A stretch of 64,000 nt of DNA from Cololabis saira (taxonomy: Eukaryota; Chordata; Actinopteri; Beloniformes; Belonidae). Both the position numbers and the translations under genes were made by a program. Shown here piece by piece: positions 1 to 13,925 of this stretch (within the stretch, counting starts at the first letter, position 1; each line of letters begins with the position of its first letter). The DNA is taken from positions 14,148,441 to 14,212,440 of the forward strand of contig NC_084607.1 in NCBI RefSeq assembly GCF_033807715.1, given 5' to 3'. The notes below the pieces were generated by a model. The model was given only the letters and a program-made list of their open reading frames with translations. It made no database searches and was not told where the DNA came from.

Positions 1-736
1 AACAAGACAAAAAAAACAAACTCATGGAAATATTTTCTATATGTCTGTTCAGGATCATTAAGCAAGCTGATAATCTTCAATGCATGGATTTTGTTTTTTG
101 ACATGTTTAAGCATCTTAGATTTTGGATTTAATTAAATGTTTAATTCTGCATGCTTGTCTGGTGCAAATGCACTCTACAGGGTGTACATAAACTCAGTGC
201 AAGATCAGCAAAATCCAATCCAATCCTGTCAGTAAATAATCCAATTATATTTCAATTAAATCCAATTCATTATAATTCATTTGTGTACCGATGCATTTCC
301 ATTCAGTACAATTATCTTTGTATAATAATATCTTTGTATAATATTAATAAAAAAGCGGCCAGCTAAGGAAACCGGCAGAATGCATTTTCACTTTGTTCAA
401 CTCCTCATCCTAAGCATGCACACAGGGACAGTGGGCAGAAAAATTACCTATTACCTTCATACAGTACAACTACTACTGTCATTTAGCAGACACTTTTATC
501 CAAAGTTACTTACATCTGAAAGAACAAACACACCATTTCACCCTGGGAGCAATTAAGGTGGTTCATCTTGGTTGCAATTCTGGGGCTTAAGTTGAACCTA
601 CAGTAGGTCATGAAGACCCAAGCCCAACTCTGTAGACACTAGACTACTACTGTTGTATTGTAATTTATGTTTTGTATTTTTTTTAGCTTTATTTATTTCA
701 TAATTGTTTCACTGTAATTTGTATGTTCTAATTTGT
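1..736. other. AT-rich intronic sequence, nothing recognised
   Basis: AT-rich non-coding DNA. The 71-codon frame near 151-366 has no recognisable similarity. No terminal repeats or RNA genes seen. Confidence 0.5.
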
Positions 737-996
737 ATTTTATATAGTGCTGTCAATAGATTAAAAACAATGAGTGATTAATTAATTAAGATCTGTAATT
801 AATTTATCTAATTAATTGCTTTTTAATCTCACCTAAAAATTGCTGAGAAAAGCCCTCAGCTTGAGGCACTTTCCTTTAAATTCATTACATTATTGTGGCA
901 GATCAAAAGATTGATATATGACAACAAAAAAGTCGCTTTATGAAGTCATTTATCTATCTTTTTAACAGACTTGAATAGATGCAATCCTAACCATTT

Positions 997-1615
997 TGTT
1001 AGGGTTTGTCTCTGACCCCAAGTGCACGACTCCAGACAGAGTTCGAGTTCAGGCAAAAAACACGGCGTAGTTTATTGTACAACTAAGGGAGCGGAAAAAT
1101 CCGAATAACAAAAACTGCCTCCTTAAATGGCAGGGAACAAACAACGAAAAACTTCTCAACAGGTAATCCACAAAAAAGGAAAACAACGCAAAAACTCTCA
1201 ACTCTCAACTCTTGGGGAAATCAATAATTACATACAAAAGCCGAGGGAATGAATTCACCCTGATAACCATTAGCACGGAAGAGGATGAAGTTCATTAGCA
1301 ATTCTGGGAGCATGACGAGTAATATCCAATATCGGAGACAACTAGCTCTCCTGTAATCCACAAAAATAATCTGAAAACTCCATGAAACCGTAACCATACT
1401 CTCTGAACATAACCAGGACAAACTCGCACCGAGCTGCTGGCAGTCCCTCTATTTAACTCCTATAAAACAAATGAACTAACGAGCTGCAGCTGAGTTTTCA
1501 GAGCGCTGGTGCACGGAGCACGCCCGGCTCGTCCCCGACGCCGAGCGCGCAGCTCTCTGGCCACGCGCTGCGCTGTTCCCCTGGTGTCAGCGCGATCGGA
1601 CTGAGTCCCAAAACA
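997..1615 (-). mobile_element. Gypsy-like solo LTR inserted in the hAT element
   Basis: The sequence interrupts the hAT copy exactly where the copy at 54961-55645 is continuous (CCTAACCATT | ACATCCAC). It starts TGTTAGGG and ends CCCAAAACA, i.e. TG...CA on either strand. On the - strand an AATAAA (TTTATT at 1071-1076 on +) precedes GTGTTTTTTGCCTGAAC and GTGCACTTGGGGTC, the order typical of the R-U5 part of fish Gypsy-type LTRs. No internal retroviral-type genes are adjacent, so it is a solo LTR. The exact target duplication is unclear (CATTT or TTT). Confidence 0.6.
1210..1352 (+). repeat. 143-bp near-identical copy of 3956-4098, inside the solo LTR
   Basis: This segment aligns base for base with 3956-4098 without gaps and with two mismatches (positions 1240 and 1275 region: AAAGCC versus AAGGCC, GCACGG versus GCATGG). 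The flanking sequence on both sides is LTR. A 14-bp string GTAATCCACAAAAA occurs just before the disturbed region (1163-1176) and directly after it (1353-1366). Confidence 0.9.
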
Positions 1616-2266
1616 TTTACATCCACTCGGCAAGAACATTCGCCATCCTCTCTGTCGCAGACGTGCGCATGTGTGGACTGCTCCCCTCGAGTTTAGTTTA
1701 GGGAAGAGCGTTGCTATGGTAACATTGCTGCTGCTAACGTTAGCTGTGGCTGCGCTCGTGACCGGGTGCTTTGCGTTTATGTGGTAGCTAAACTTGAGCT
1801 GGTTTGGTGGTAAACAAAGTGCTTTCCATTCTAACTTTATCAATGGTGCCGTTGGGGCATTTTAAAAATGTAAATTCCTCATTCACTGGACCGACAACTT
1901 TCACACGCTTCTCCATTTTCACTTCTCTTCTCAGCTACTCACCGTCTCCCCCCAACCCCACCCCCCCATGCCTGTCCAGCTACAATGGGAGCCTACCAGC
2001 GTATCCTAAACAAGCCCAAACACAGGGACAGCCAATCAATCTCCACTTCAAGGTGTGACTGAGCATTGTTTTCTGCCCCTATCAACTTAAGCACAAACAC
2101 AGATTTCATAATAAAGGCAACTTCCAAACAGAAAAATTAAAGTTAGAAATTAAAAAATAGATTCAGCGATTAAAAAACATAGACGCTAAATATGCCTGTA
2201 ATTAATTAATTTCAATTAACTCGTTAATTTCACACCCCTAACCCCTAATTTTATATTTAATGTCAT

Positions 2267-2269
<3 letters not shown>

Positions 2270-2313
<44 letters not shown>

Positions 2314-2815
2314 TTATCCCAATTCTTTTCCCCATTTTATCACCCAGTGCTCCTACCTAAGTGACAGTCCTGGGCATTGCTCCCTCTACCAACCCCGGGA
2401 GGTCCTACACTGAGCTCAGGTCTCCTTCTTATCCTGAGGAGTTAGCAGGCCGCTTCTTTTCACCAGACAGGGTGGGGCTTCTCCGGCCGGAATAACGTGA
2501 TCCTTCCATGTGCTACCTCCGGCCGGATCCTCCCCACCCCATCTGACGCCCCGGCTGGCCAGAGGGGGCAGTATAGCCCAGGACTGCTGCATGTTTTTGT
2601 GAGGGTAGCTCTCATTGCTACCCAAGGGAACACAGGGAGAACATGCAAAAATCCACACAGAAATGCCCTTTTGCCAACCCCCACCCAGGGTGTGGGTGCT
2701 GAAGTCATGGGGGAACTTAACACGCACTCAGCACCCACAGTGTCCCCAGCAGGAATTGAACCCAGGACCTTCTTGCTGTGAGATGGCTGCACTACCAGCT
2801 GCACCACCGTGCCCC
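2270..2815 (-). mobile_element. tRNA-headed SINE, - strand, with 16-bp target duplication
   Basis: Read on the - strand the head at 2815 is GGGGCACGGTGGTGCAGCTG with a box-A-like TGGTGCAGCTGGTAGTGC and a box-B-like GGTTCAATTCC. The tail is A-rich followed by (TA)n. The element is flanked by a perfect 16-bp repeat, TATTTAATGTCATTTT, at 2254-2269 and 2816-2831, the signature of LINE-driven retroposition. Its left duplication abuts the hAT target duplication. Confidence 0.75.
2273..2305. repeat. (TA)n microsatellite
   Basis: Uninterrupted TA repeats next to a T-run. It forms the tail of the - strand SINE that follows. Confidence 0.9.
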
Positions 2816-2886
2816 TATTTAATGTCATTTTGGTCTGTAAAATCACCTTGAATTGCTCTTTGCTTGAGAAGATCCTACATAAATCG

Positions 2887-3238
2887 GGGCGGCAGTAGCT
2901 CAGGTGGTAGAGCGGGTCGTCCAATGATCGGAAGGTCGGCGGTTCGAATCCCGCTCTGTCCCAGTTTGCTGTCGTAGTGTCCTTGGGCAAGACACCTTAC
3001 CCACCTTGCCCCGTGTGAATGTGTTCGAATGTGTATGAATGTTGGTGGTGGTCGGAGGGGCCGTTAGGCGCGATATGGCAGCCACGCTTCCGTCAGTCTG
3101 CCCCAGGGCAGCTGTGGCTACAATGTAGCTTACCACCACTGGTGAGAATGTGTATGAATGAATAATGATTTCTGTAAAGCGCTCTGGGTGCCTAGAAGGG
3201 CGCTATATAAATCCAAGTCATTATCATTATTATTATAA
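2887..3238 (+). mobile_element. tRNA-derived SINE with LINE-like tail
   Basis: The head carries box A (TAGCTCAGGTGGTAGAGC) and box B (GGTTCGAATCC) of a tRNA. The body includes CCTTGGGCAAGACACCTTACC, and the tail GTAAAGCGCTCTGGGTGCC...GGCGCTATATAAATCCAAGT is the common LINE-derived tail of fish SINEs, ending in a TTA-rich repeat. A short ATAAAT occurs on both sides. It is not a functional tRNA gene: the boxes sit in a 350-bp repeat. Confidence 0.85.
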
Positions 3239-3955
3239 ATAAGTAAAAGTTAAGTTTGTACCAGACATCCCCCTTCCAAACTAGGTATTACATTATCAAA
3301 AAGATGAAAGCTTGAAGTCTGTACGCAAAAGGTAGAGAGGGGTTCTGCACCCCTAAAACTGGGGGCTGCGGACAAGAGTCATGTTGGGATTTTATGGAAC
3401 TTCAAGGGTTGTAAGACGCTCTTAATACGCACGTAGAGTTTTTACTTTCTATCCTGGGTGTAACATGACATTTTTCCGTGTAATTTTTGGCCAGCCTTAC
3501 AATAAAGAGGAGTAATCCGATCTTAAAGCATGAAATAAACGGATAAGTTTGTCTGCATTACTCTGATACAGAATGTCTCATGATGTTTCGTGAGGAGCTT
3601 CGATGAAGAATGAGGGGGAAAAAAGCCGTCACCATTTGGAATGAGTGAAACAGTATTCCTTCACACATTCAGGCACATGGTGGAATAAAGAAAGCTAATT
3701 TATCTTCTTTTTTTTAATTGAAAACATCAGTAATGTCGTGTTGTAAATTCTAATTGCAACACATTAAAGACGGGAGATAAACTGAAGCTCCAGGTAGCAG
3801 CTCAACGTGGCTTCTCCCAGTTATCTTTGTGTGTGAAAAGAATTCTTAGATTCTTTGCTTCATGCATACAAATAAAGGCAACTCAGAACATTATCCTGCC
3901 AAAGGTCCAGAAATACTAATTACCTGCTGTTTACTGGGCTTTATACACCCCACCT
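3239..3955. other. Intronic sequence, nothing recognised
   Basis: No coding, RNA or terminal-repeat signal seen. Confidence 0.4.
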
Positions 3956-4098
3956 TCTTGGGGAAATCAATAATTACATACAAAGGCCGAGGGAATGAAT
4001 TCACCCTGATAACCATTAGCATGGAAGAGGATGAAGTTCATTAGCAATTCTGGGAGCATGACGAGTAATATCCAATATCGGAGACAACTAGCTCTCCT
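3956..4098 (+). repeat. 143-bp segment also present at 1210-1352; likely source copy
   Basis: This is the partner of the copy inside the solo LTR, in the same orientation. It sits in otherwise unique-looking intronic sequence without repeat boundaries, so it is inferred to be the donor. Confidence 0.85.
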
Positions 4099-4504
4099 AT
4101 GCCTTTGTTTTTGTTCTCATCTGCTGAAGAAGGCACGCAAGATGGTTTTCTGTGACAATTAATTACAACCGAATACACAACAGGCGAGATGAACTGTTTA
4201 TGATACATCTTTATGCTGTTTACAAATGCTCTGGCTCATATTTCCTGGTGTGAATTGCCAAACCGACTGGCATTTATTATTACTTCAAATGGTAAGATTT
4301 CTTCAGGTACCACAGGGTATAAATTTTGATAAATATGCCTAAATAGAGGAGATTAATGAACAACGAAATCAAGAATTGTGAAGGTGGTATAATAGCGTAA
4401 GTTAAAAGACTGTAAAAAAAAAAAAAAAGAACTGGATAATCTACCTGGGACTTCACTTACAGGTTTTGTAAAGGGTGCTTTACATGTTACTTTGTATCCA
4501 ACCA

Positions 4505-5120
4505 TTTAACTTCCGGGTTGAAGCTCAACCAGAACCAAGGTTCCTTGCAGTTCATCGACTGTCCTCCGGAGGCTGACTCCAAAAGAAAGTTGGAGCCTCC
4601 ATTGTCTCCCATGTTAAAATGTCAAACTTTAGAGCAGAAATGAACATATTTACAGCATGGTTCAAAAAACTATTTTGGCCTTAATCTTTTGATTTCACAT
4701 ACATGACAACTATGAAGGGCTTGAATTATTTTGTACAACGGTAGAAGAATTTAAATAAGTAGTACATTTATGTACTGATAGACAGTTGACTTAGCCAATG
4801 GCTATGGACTACCTCTTCCTCTTCCTCATTCGCAATCGTCATCCTACCATACTTAGCGAAGCGACCAGCTGTTTGTTTTACCCAAACTTTGGCTAAACGC
4901 AACGATTTTTCATTCAGTTACGAATGTCTACCAGGAGCTCTGCAGATATTCCGGCGGGGTACAGTTGAAGGAGCTGGGAGCAAAGCTTGATTGACCTGCA
5001 GTGTTCCCGTCAGGCTCCCTAGCAAGACGGCTGGGCCCTGCATGAAAACAAACCGCTCTTCAGAAACCAATGGGTCACATGACCCAAAGCTTCGTCCATT
5101 GTTTTTTACGGTTTATGTAT
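4505..5120. mobile_element. Dispersed fish non-autonomous repeat (DNA-element-like)
   Basis: The layout CTTCCGGGTTGAAGCTC, GTTGGAGCCTCCATTGTCTC, ACCAGGAGCTCTGCAGATAT, GTTCCCGTCAGGCTCC, AGCAAGACGGCTGGGCC and GAAACCAATGGGTCACATGA follows a repeat I recall from many teleost genomes. No coding capacity. Terminal repeats and target duplication were not resolved, so class is uncertain. Confidence 0.45.
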
Positions 5121-7199
5121 CCAACGAGATACAAATTTGGGTAATATGTTAACTCATTGATGCCTGATGTATGAAATAATATTTTTTTTTTTCAAATAAT
5201 ACAATGTTTTTTATAACCTTGGAGTTTATTATATATTGAAAAAAAAAACATTCAAAATTCTGTCTAACATTTGTCTTATATTGTTTTTTGTATCTCCATT
5301 AATACATTAGGCAATTTAATGTATTTATTATTGTTTGGATTCTGGGGATGGTGCATCAAATTTATCAAATATATGGCATCACGCATCAAGGGGTTACATT
5401 TTTGACAAAGAAAAATGCATTGATTACTTTCAAAAGCATTTCACACTTAAAGATTTAGTAAATTTTTTATCTATTATAATCTTTAAGAGATCTCCATCTT
5501 TCTCCCAAATGCTGCTCTAGTTCTGACTGTGCATCTAAATCTTAAAGTGAGAAAAGTAATTTGCAGTTTTCCGGGGAAAGTCTCGCTTCCTTCCACTAAA
5601 CCTGGATTTTGTGAGCTTTCTCCTTTGTCGTTCCTTCAGTAAATCAAATAAAAACACTTCTTTTTTTGCTTGTTATTTTTAAAATTGCATGGTTTAGTAG
5701 AGGGTGAGGTTTACTGAAGTCAAAAACACTGGCCCAGGGGAAATGTTTCATGAAGCAAATATAAGCTTTTTTAAAAGGAAAAAAATTAAACTTAATACAG
5801 AAAGCAGATGCTTTTATTTTGCTTTCTATTTGTATAATCACTGTCCAAGGACCTACTGTAGTACACTGTTGCTTGACTTGATGACTTCTTTTTTTTAATG
5901 GCTTCATGTAATGGCCACAGATAACTTATGAACATGCACATTCATTTTGGTCAGATCCTTCATGAAAGAGTGTGTCAAGAATAGAGGGGTGTTAAAGTGC
6001 TCCGAATGGTCTTGCGCAGACTCTATCTTAAGTGAGGCTCATGCTAAGTGGACAGAAACAGAGTGCAGAAAAAAATTGCAGAAAGAACAAGCGATAGCAT
6101 TGATCTGGAAGAATAATAGGATTCTCCTTAAGAGTCATTTATCATCACCATGATGTGCTACTTAAAGCCTGGACTTCTGTAAAGGATATGAAACACTGAT
6201 TATCCATTTCTATGTCAGAGCATAGCAACGTCAACATGTTGGTGACTTTGTAGTTTAAAAAAAACATGAAATCGTATGTACATAAAATGCATCACAGAAC
6301 ACCAAGTGACCATATCAGATGTGTAAATCATCTCTTTAGTCCTTTTGGATAGTATGTAACCAATAAAAAATACACAAAAAAAAGTGAAAACATTTTACTA
6401 TTAGATTCTCAAACTTGACTGTTGCGGATAAAATGCATGAATTTCATGTTATAGTAGAAAAGTCGGCATGGGATGGATTTCCCTTGAGATCCCATGGTGA
6501 CTCTTTCCTGTTACAGCTGCAGCCAAGCCACTTAAGGTAATGTTTGCAATTCCACCCGTTCTACCACAGTGTGTTTTTAGAGGCATCCCAAAGGCAGCTC
6601 TGTGCACCATCCCACTAAAAGTGTGTGTGCCTTGTCTAAAAATGGACTGACATCAACCTCCACCAAGCAAATATATCTAGCAAGAAGGAACACACAGAAA
6701 TGACTAAGAGTATCCAGTAATTTCTTTCAAATCTGTGCAGAATCCCAATCATGGGCCACATTATTATGTGCATGAACAGAATCAGTGTCACCAGGCCAGA
6801 AAATAACAAGCCCAATGCAGGATGATATGGCACAGAAAACCATTCGTATGACAACACCGCGATGGATGGAGGTGAGGAATTTAATTCCCGAGTTTTGGGT
6901 GTGAGTGCTGCCAAATCTTCTAGATATGTGCCAGAAACAAAACAAAAAAAATTGAATTTATTCTGACTTGATGAATGCTGATTTTACAGTCCAATACAGG
7001 TGTTACAAGGTGCTAAAATGCTTCAGGCTTGGTGTAAAACTTTGGCCGGCAATAGTGATTTTTTTAAACCAGTGCCTTTTGGCAAAAAAAAAAAAGAAGT
7101 CAACATATACCCAATCTCCTTGAAATGATATACTGTAGGAAACTTTTTATTAAACTTTATTTTTGGTAAATATTATCTGAAAGCTTCACTAAATTGTCA
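5121..7199. other. Intronic sequence, nothing firmly recognised
   Basis: AT-rich with several homopolymer runs. The short frames here (under 95 codons on either strand) show no family resemblance. Confidence 0.4.
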
Positions 7200-8165
7200 A
7201 ATTAATTTAAATAAAAGTGAAGCATAGGTGACAAAGGACATTTGAATAATATACAGTTAAGCCAAGATGATGTTTGCCTTTTAAACAGCACAATGATTGA
7301 TTTAAAAATAACATCATGTGACCAAAGTGTAGACTTTCAATGTTGAGAAGTTTCACAAAACCACAGCATTTTTTCAAAAAGAAATTATAACCATTGTAAG
7401 CAAAAAAACACCTCAATTGTAAGAGGATCAAAACTCTTTCAGCCATCAAACCATCTACACCAGTGAGCCCATTTCACTTCCAGCTTTGGATGCCCATACC
7501 GTCACACCGCCACCACCGTGTTTGACACATGATGGGATGCTTTGAATCATGGACTGCTACTTTCCTTCTCTGTACTTTTCTCTTCTGATCATTCTGTTAC
7601 AAACTTGTATAGGTTTCATCTGCCAAGAGATTCTGATCAACAAAATGGGAAGCTTTTATATGTTTCCTGGAAAAGCCTGACTTTTCTGTTCTTAAACATT
7701 ACCAGTGGGTTCCACCTTGCTGCCAACCCTCTGTGTTTATATTAACAAAGACATCTGTAGATTTTGACAATTCTTCAGAATATTATCGACTGGTGTTGAT
7801 GTTGTGAAGGGTTTTCATCTTTCATTTTAGTTGTTCTTCTGTGGTCCACCAGGGCAAACTCTTATCATCTCTTTTGTCTCGAGGTAACAAAGAATTGGAG
7901 ATCACCTGGCCAATTGATGTTTTCTCTTTCTTTTAGGTTAGTTCTCCAAATACTTTTGACAGCTGATTTTCTTAACTTACAATGGCTGTAACTCCTAAAT
8001 GATAAATGCTGTATTTTGTGAAAGCTCTTAAATCAAAGTTTAAAGTCTCCCCTTCGATCACATCCATCTTAAGGGTTTTATTAAGATCCATAGTGCATGA
8101 AAAGGCTGTATCATAAAACAGTCATTGTTCAAATACTTCTGACCTAGGTGTATATTTATTTTTTT
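7200..8165 (-). mobile_element. Degenerate DNA-transposon remnant
   Basis: The order ACCGCCACCACCGTGTTTGA, ACACATGATGGGATGC, GTTTCATCTGCCAAGAGATT, GTTGTGAAGGGTTTTCATC and finally CAAATACTTCTGACCTAGG resembles the antisense of a decayed transposase gene and its terminal region in fish DNA transposons. All frames are broken. Assignment to a superfamily is not possible by eye. Confidence 0.35.
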
Positions 8166-8169
8166 GCCA

Positions 8170-9780
8170 CACCATCACTCTTGTCAAATGCACTATTATG
8201 AGAACCCTTTTTTTTCTTAATATGAAGCAAATAAAACATTTAGTGAACTTTTGAACCCACTCTAAGAGACACTAAACCATATCGTACAGTATAATCTAAG
8301 ACTTTTTCCTTGTTTGTTTGAGACCTCAGAAGCTGAATCGCATAACTCGCTCACAAGTTACAAGATGCACTTTGATCCATTGACCTCATTAATTACTCAA
8401 GCTCATGTGAGCTGAGATGCTCTCCCATTATCTACACAAACATGTGACCTAGAACGTTTCCATGCCATTAAGCATGCTGGGGATTTAGCAGGAGAGCAGA
8501 ACAGACCTTAGCTTTTAGCGCCTTTTCACCGCAGGCACATTGCTTACAATAACAGAGCAGAGTAGTTCTGTTTGGAAAGACGAAAAATCTGTCTTATGAA
8601 AGAGATATTTCAGTCATTGTGCGTCAAATGTTTCCTACCAAAGGGGGTAAAAAACAAAGGGAAAAAAGCAGTCCAATAAATAAAAACCTCACGCAGATTC
8701 GCAATTGGAACATCCCGGTCTGAAGAGAAACGACTCCAGTGTAGTCCGTGCTGCAGTTTTTAGGAGCTGTTTGGTTTAAGATGTGATCTGAGCAGTATCT
8801 GAAGTTGTTTACTTTGCTCAGTTCTGTTATCTGTTATCCGTTCAGACTCCTCGTCCCAGCTGGATTAGCTGTAAATCTATGATCCAGTTTAGAGAGGGTT
8901 TTTTTTGTTTTTTTTGTTTTTTGAAATCTTTCAAAAATGACAAATATCAAATAATCTGAAGGTTATGCTAATAATGTCTGGCTTTCCCTTTCCTAGGTTA
9001 TTAAAGTGGGAGGGTAGCTATCTGCGTAGTGTCAGAAGGGGTTTGTTATCACTTTCGTTAGGTAGTCTCAACTGATCTTATCTGGTTTCCTCACTCTGGG
9101 TTAAGTCGCTGCTTTAGACATTCTGGGCTGGACTGGATCATTAAAAAGGTCAGAGGCACACAACAAGAGACAGATCGCACGGCCACCTCTCAACAGGAAT
9201 CACTTCATCTTGTTTACAGCACAGTGGGTCGCTTTCACAGTGATACACTCAGGCAGGTGACGCGGCTACCAGTGACAACTTGAAATGTACATAAATCACA
9301 GCAAGAGCTGGCCTTCCATCTCCCCTGCTAAAAAGAAATAAAAAATGTTTTGAGATGCAAATTTTTCATTAAGTGCTGTCACGCCTCACATTTTTGACGG
9401 CGCTGTCGCGTGACTGAGTCTCGCTCTGAAACCATTCGGCCTAATGATGTTGCTGCTAATGAGGCAGTGTTTGATGGCACGCTGCTTAGCATCCTCTAAT
9501 ATGAGCACATAACATGCATGTATGGAAATGCATGTATGGAAAAACAAGCTATTTTTAAACTGAAAAAAATAAGTGAATAAAACAATAGCATTTTTATAAT
9601 GAATTCTGTTGCATGTGATGCAGTTAGAGATGTTTATTTGAATGCCTAGGAGGTTAAGTGAACGTGGCATGGACTGTTTAAAACTTACTGAAGGTCTACC
9701 ATGTTCAACATCAATTTAAAAGTTAAAAATAGACATATTTACATTCAAAACTAAATGATAATTGAGGAGGGCTTGCAGAA
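8170..9780. other. Intronic sequence, nothing recognised
   Basis: No coding or repeat structure identified. Confidence 0.4.
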
Positions 9781-9789
9781 TGCATTCAA

Positions 9790-10175
9790 CAATGACACGA
9801 GTTAATTCAATTACCTTTTTTTTGTTAATATAGTTAACGGAGACTAAAACTGAAATTAAAAGTGGAAAAGATAATCCTGTTGACTGAAAAATTGAAAACT
9901 AGATACATAGTAGAATTAACAATTTTAAAATAACGGAAACAAAACAGAATTGTGGGTAAAATTAATTTAGCTTTAATTTTGAGTTAGTCTTCATTTTTCT
10001 ATTTCTCAAATGAGAGAATAAAGCATTTTTGTTCTGTATGGGATTCTTGATGGGATTATTTCATCAATTTTTTTGTCGGTATCTGTAAGTCAATACCTAA
10101 AAACTAAAACTAAGAATAAAACTAAATGAAAACATAACAATTTGTCAACTAAAATTGAAACTGCTGATGTGCTTC
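9790..10175. repeat. AT-rich repeat with recurring AACTAAAACT-type motifs
   Basis: Stretches such as GAGACTAAAACTGAAATTAA near the left and CTAAAAACTAAAACTAAGAA and GTCAACTAAAATTGAAACTG near the right resemble the ends of an AT-rich fish MITE. Boundaries and target duplication not defined. Confidence 0.3.
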
Positions 10176-10179
10176 TTAA

Positions 10180-12239
<2,060 letters not shown>

Positions 12240-12309
12240 TTTCTATCCAAACTTGTAAATAGAGTTTAGAATCAAGATATAATGGGTGACATTATGTAAA
12301 CATTATGAA

Positions 12310-12313
<4 letters not shown>

Positions 12314-12377
<64 letters not shown>
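12314..12377. repeat. (TA)n microsatellite
   Basis: 64 bp of uninterrupted TA repeats. Confidence 0.95.
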
Positions 12378-12378
<1 letters not shown>

Positions 12379-12492
12379 TTGTAAACTTTATTTACGAGGA
12401 TAGAAAAAGTTAATTTATAAATAAGGAAATAAAATCATCATAAATTATGTTTATTATGGATTGTCTCATAGTGTTTTGGGCTTTTAAATATT

Positions 12493-12654
<162 letters not shown>

Positions 12655-13600
12655 AACCTACCGTAATTTATTTACTCTGACTTCATTAACAAGTGTTTCA
12701 TCTTCTGCAGCTGTATATGCGTGTCTGTGGGTGTGTGTGTTCGTTAGGCAGCGCAGTCAATTAAGAAAAATGGAGAAAGGAAAGAGACATTTTTGTCCTT
12801 GCTGTGAAGTTATTCTCTTACAAAAAGTTATATTTTCGAAATAACATCATCCTTTATGACCATTCTCATGAAAATTTAAACGCTAACAGCGATCTAATGA
12901 ATGCCTTCTCTAAGCTCTTGCTCATTAATAGTTAATGAAAAATTGATGGTGTTAGCATTTAAGCATCAGTTAGCAATTAGGGGACAGACAACAAATGTGC
13001 CCCAGGTTACGAATGCTGCAGTATGATTCAGGCCAGCAGTGAAGTCGGTGCCTGTTCTCTTAATGTCTCTGAAACTATTTCTGATATTTTTTAAGACCTC
13101 TATGCAATATTGTTAAAACTAAATTCATTAATTTACAACAACCTAACATGGCTGTTTTTTGTGGTACCAGGACGAAGCCCACCCAAGCACAGTAAGAGCA
13201 TGCAGACAGTCAAACTGGGAACCTTTTTCTGCTCCCAAGCAGCAGTTCTAACCACCACAACACAACTGTGGGAAACTTTCAATAAATAAATAAATCTGAG
13301 AAGTATTCACAATCCAGCCGTTCCATTAGCCTCAATGCTTTGAAATGTCCTCAAACTCCCCGAATCCTTTCACGCTATAAAGCACTGTAGAGCCAACATC
13401 TTAACCACTTTCTGTTGTTGTTGTTATCTCTGTAGGTTAATATATATAACCAAATTACACATTTAGGCTTTTCTGGTAATTGTACATTGATAATTAAGGC
13501 ATTGATACACATGTGGTACTGAACATCATAAATACACACTTTTATGAGGGATTAACCCTCCTGTTATGCACCATTGCTGTTCCTGACAGATGAACATGAC
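12655..13600. other. Intronic sequence with a decayed SINE-like patch
   Basis: At about 13165-13265 fragments such as AGAGCATGCAGACAGTCAAA and AGTTCTAACCACCACAACAC resemble a decayed - strand copy of the repeat at 34931-35896. The rest shows nothing recognisable. Confidence 0.3.
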
Positions 13601-13607
13601 AGCAGGA

Positions 13608-13925
13608 TTAATATTCAATAACAGCGTGGTGGCTTTGGTGAACTGTTGCCTCATGGAAGGTTCCTGGTCCAGGCGCCTTCCAGTGTGGAGTCTGCATGTT
13701 CTCCTTGTGTCTGTGTGGGTTTTCTGACTGTGACTTCTTCCCACAGTCTAAAAACATTTATGTCAGGTTTATTAGCGATTCTAAATTAATAGAAGTGTTT
13801 GTGTCTGTGTGTTTTCTGTGGCCCTGCAATACACTGGCAACCTGCATTTCCCGAAAAGAGAGAGAGGTTAGGCTTCAGCAGACCTTAAATTGGAATAAGC
13901 GGGTATAGATAATGGATGGGTGGAT
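13608..13925 (+). mobile_element. tRNA-headed dispersed fish repeat, + strand
   Basis: The order GTGGTGGCTTTGGTGAACTG, GAAGGTTCCTGGTCCAGGCG, GGAGTCTGCATGTTCTCC, ACAGTCTAAAAACATTTATG and GCGGGTATAGATAATGGATG is a diverged copy of the family at 34931-35896 in the opposite orientation. No coding capacity. Confidence 0.6.

Larger units (their letters stand above)
745..2247 (-). mobile_element. hAT-like non-autonomous element, copy 1, split by a solo LTR
   Basis: The element starts TAGTGCTGTCAA and ends ...CACACCCCTAACCCCTA. It is flanked by an exact 8-bp duplication ATTTTATA at 737-744 and 2248-2255, the length expected for hAT. It matches the second copy at 54961-55645 in reverse orientation: shared blocks include GCTAACGTTAGCTGTGGCTG, CACCCGGTC/GACCGGGTG with GCTTTGCGTTTATGTGG, and TAATTAATTACAGGCATAT-type ends. 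The two copies collinearly flank an insertion at about 997-1615. No transposase frame is present. Confidence 0.75.

Noticed and set aside
2887..2960. Possible functional tRNA gene
   Set aside because: A and B boxes belong to a 350-bp SINE with a LINE-type tail; the cloverleaf is not supported.
6636..6945. - strand frame with hydrophobic stretches suggesting a membrane protein
   Set aside because: Hydrophobicity follows from T-rich sequence; an overlapping second frame is equally open and no family is recognisable.
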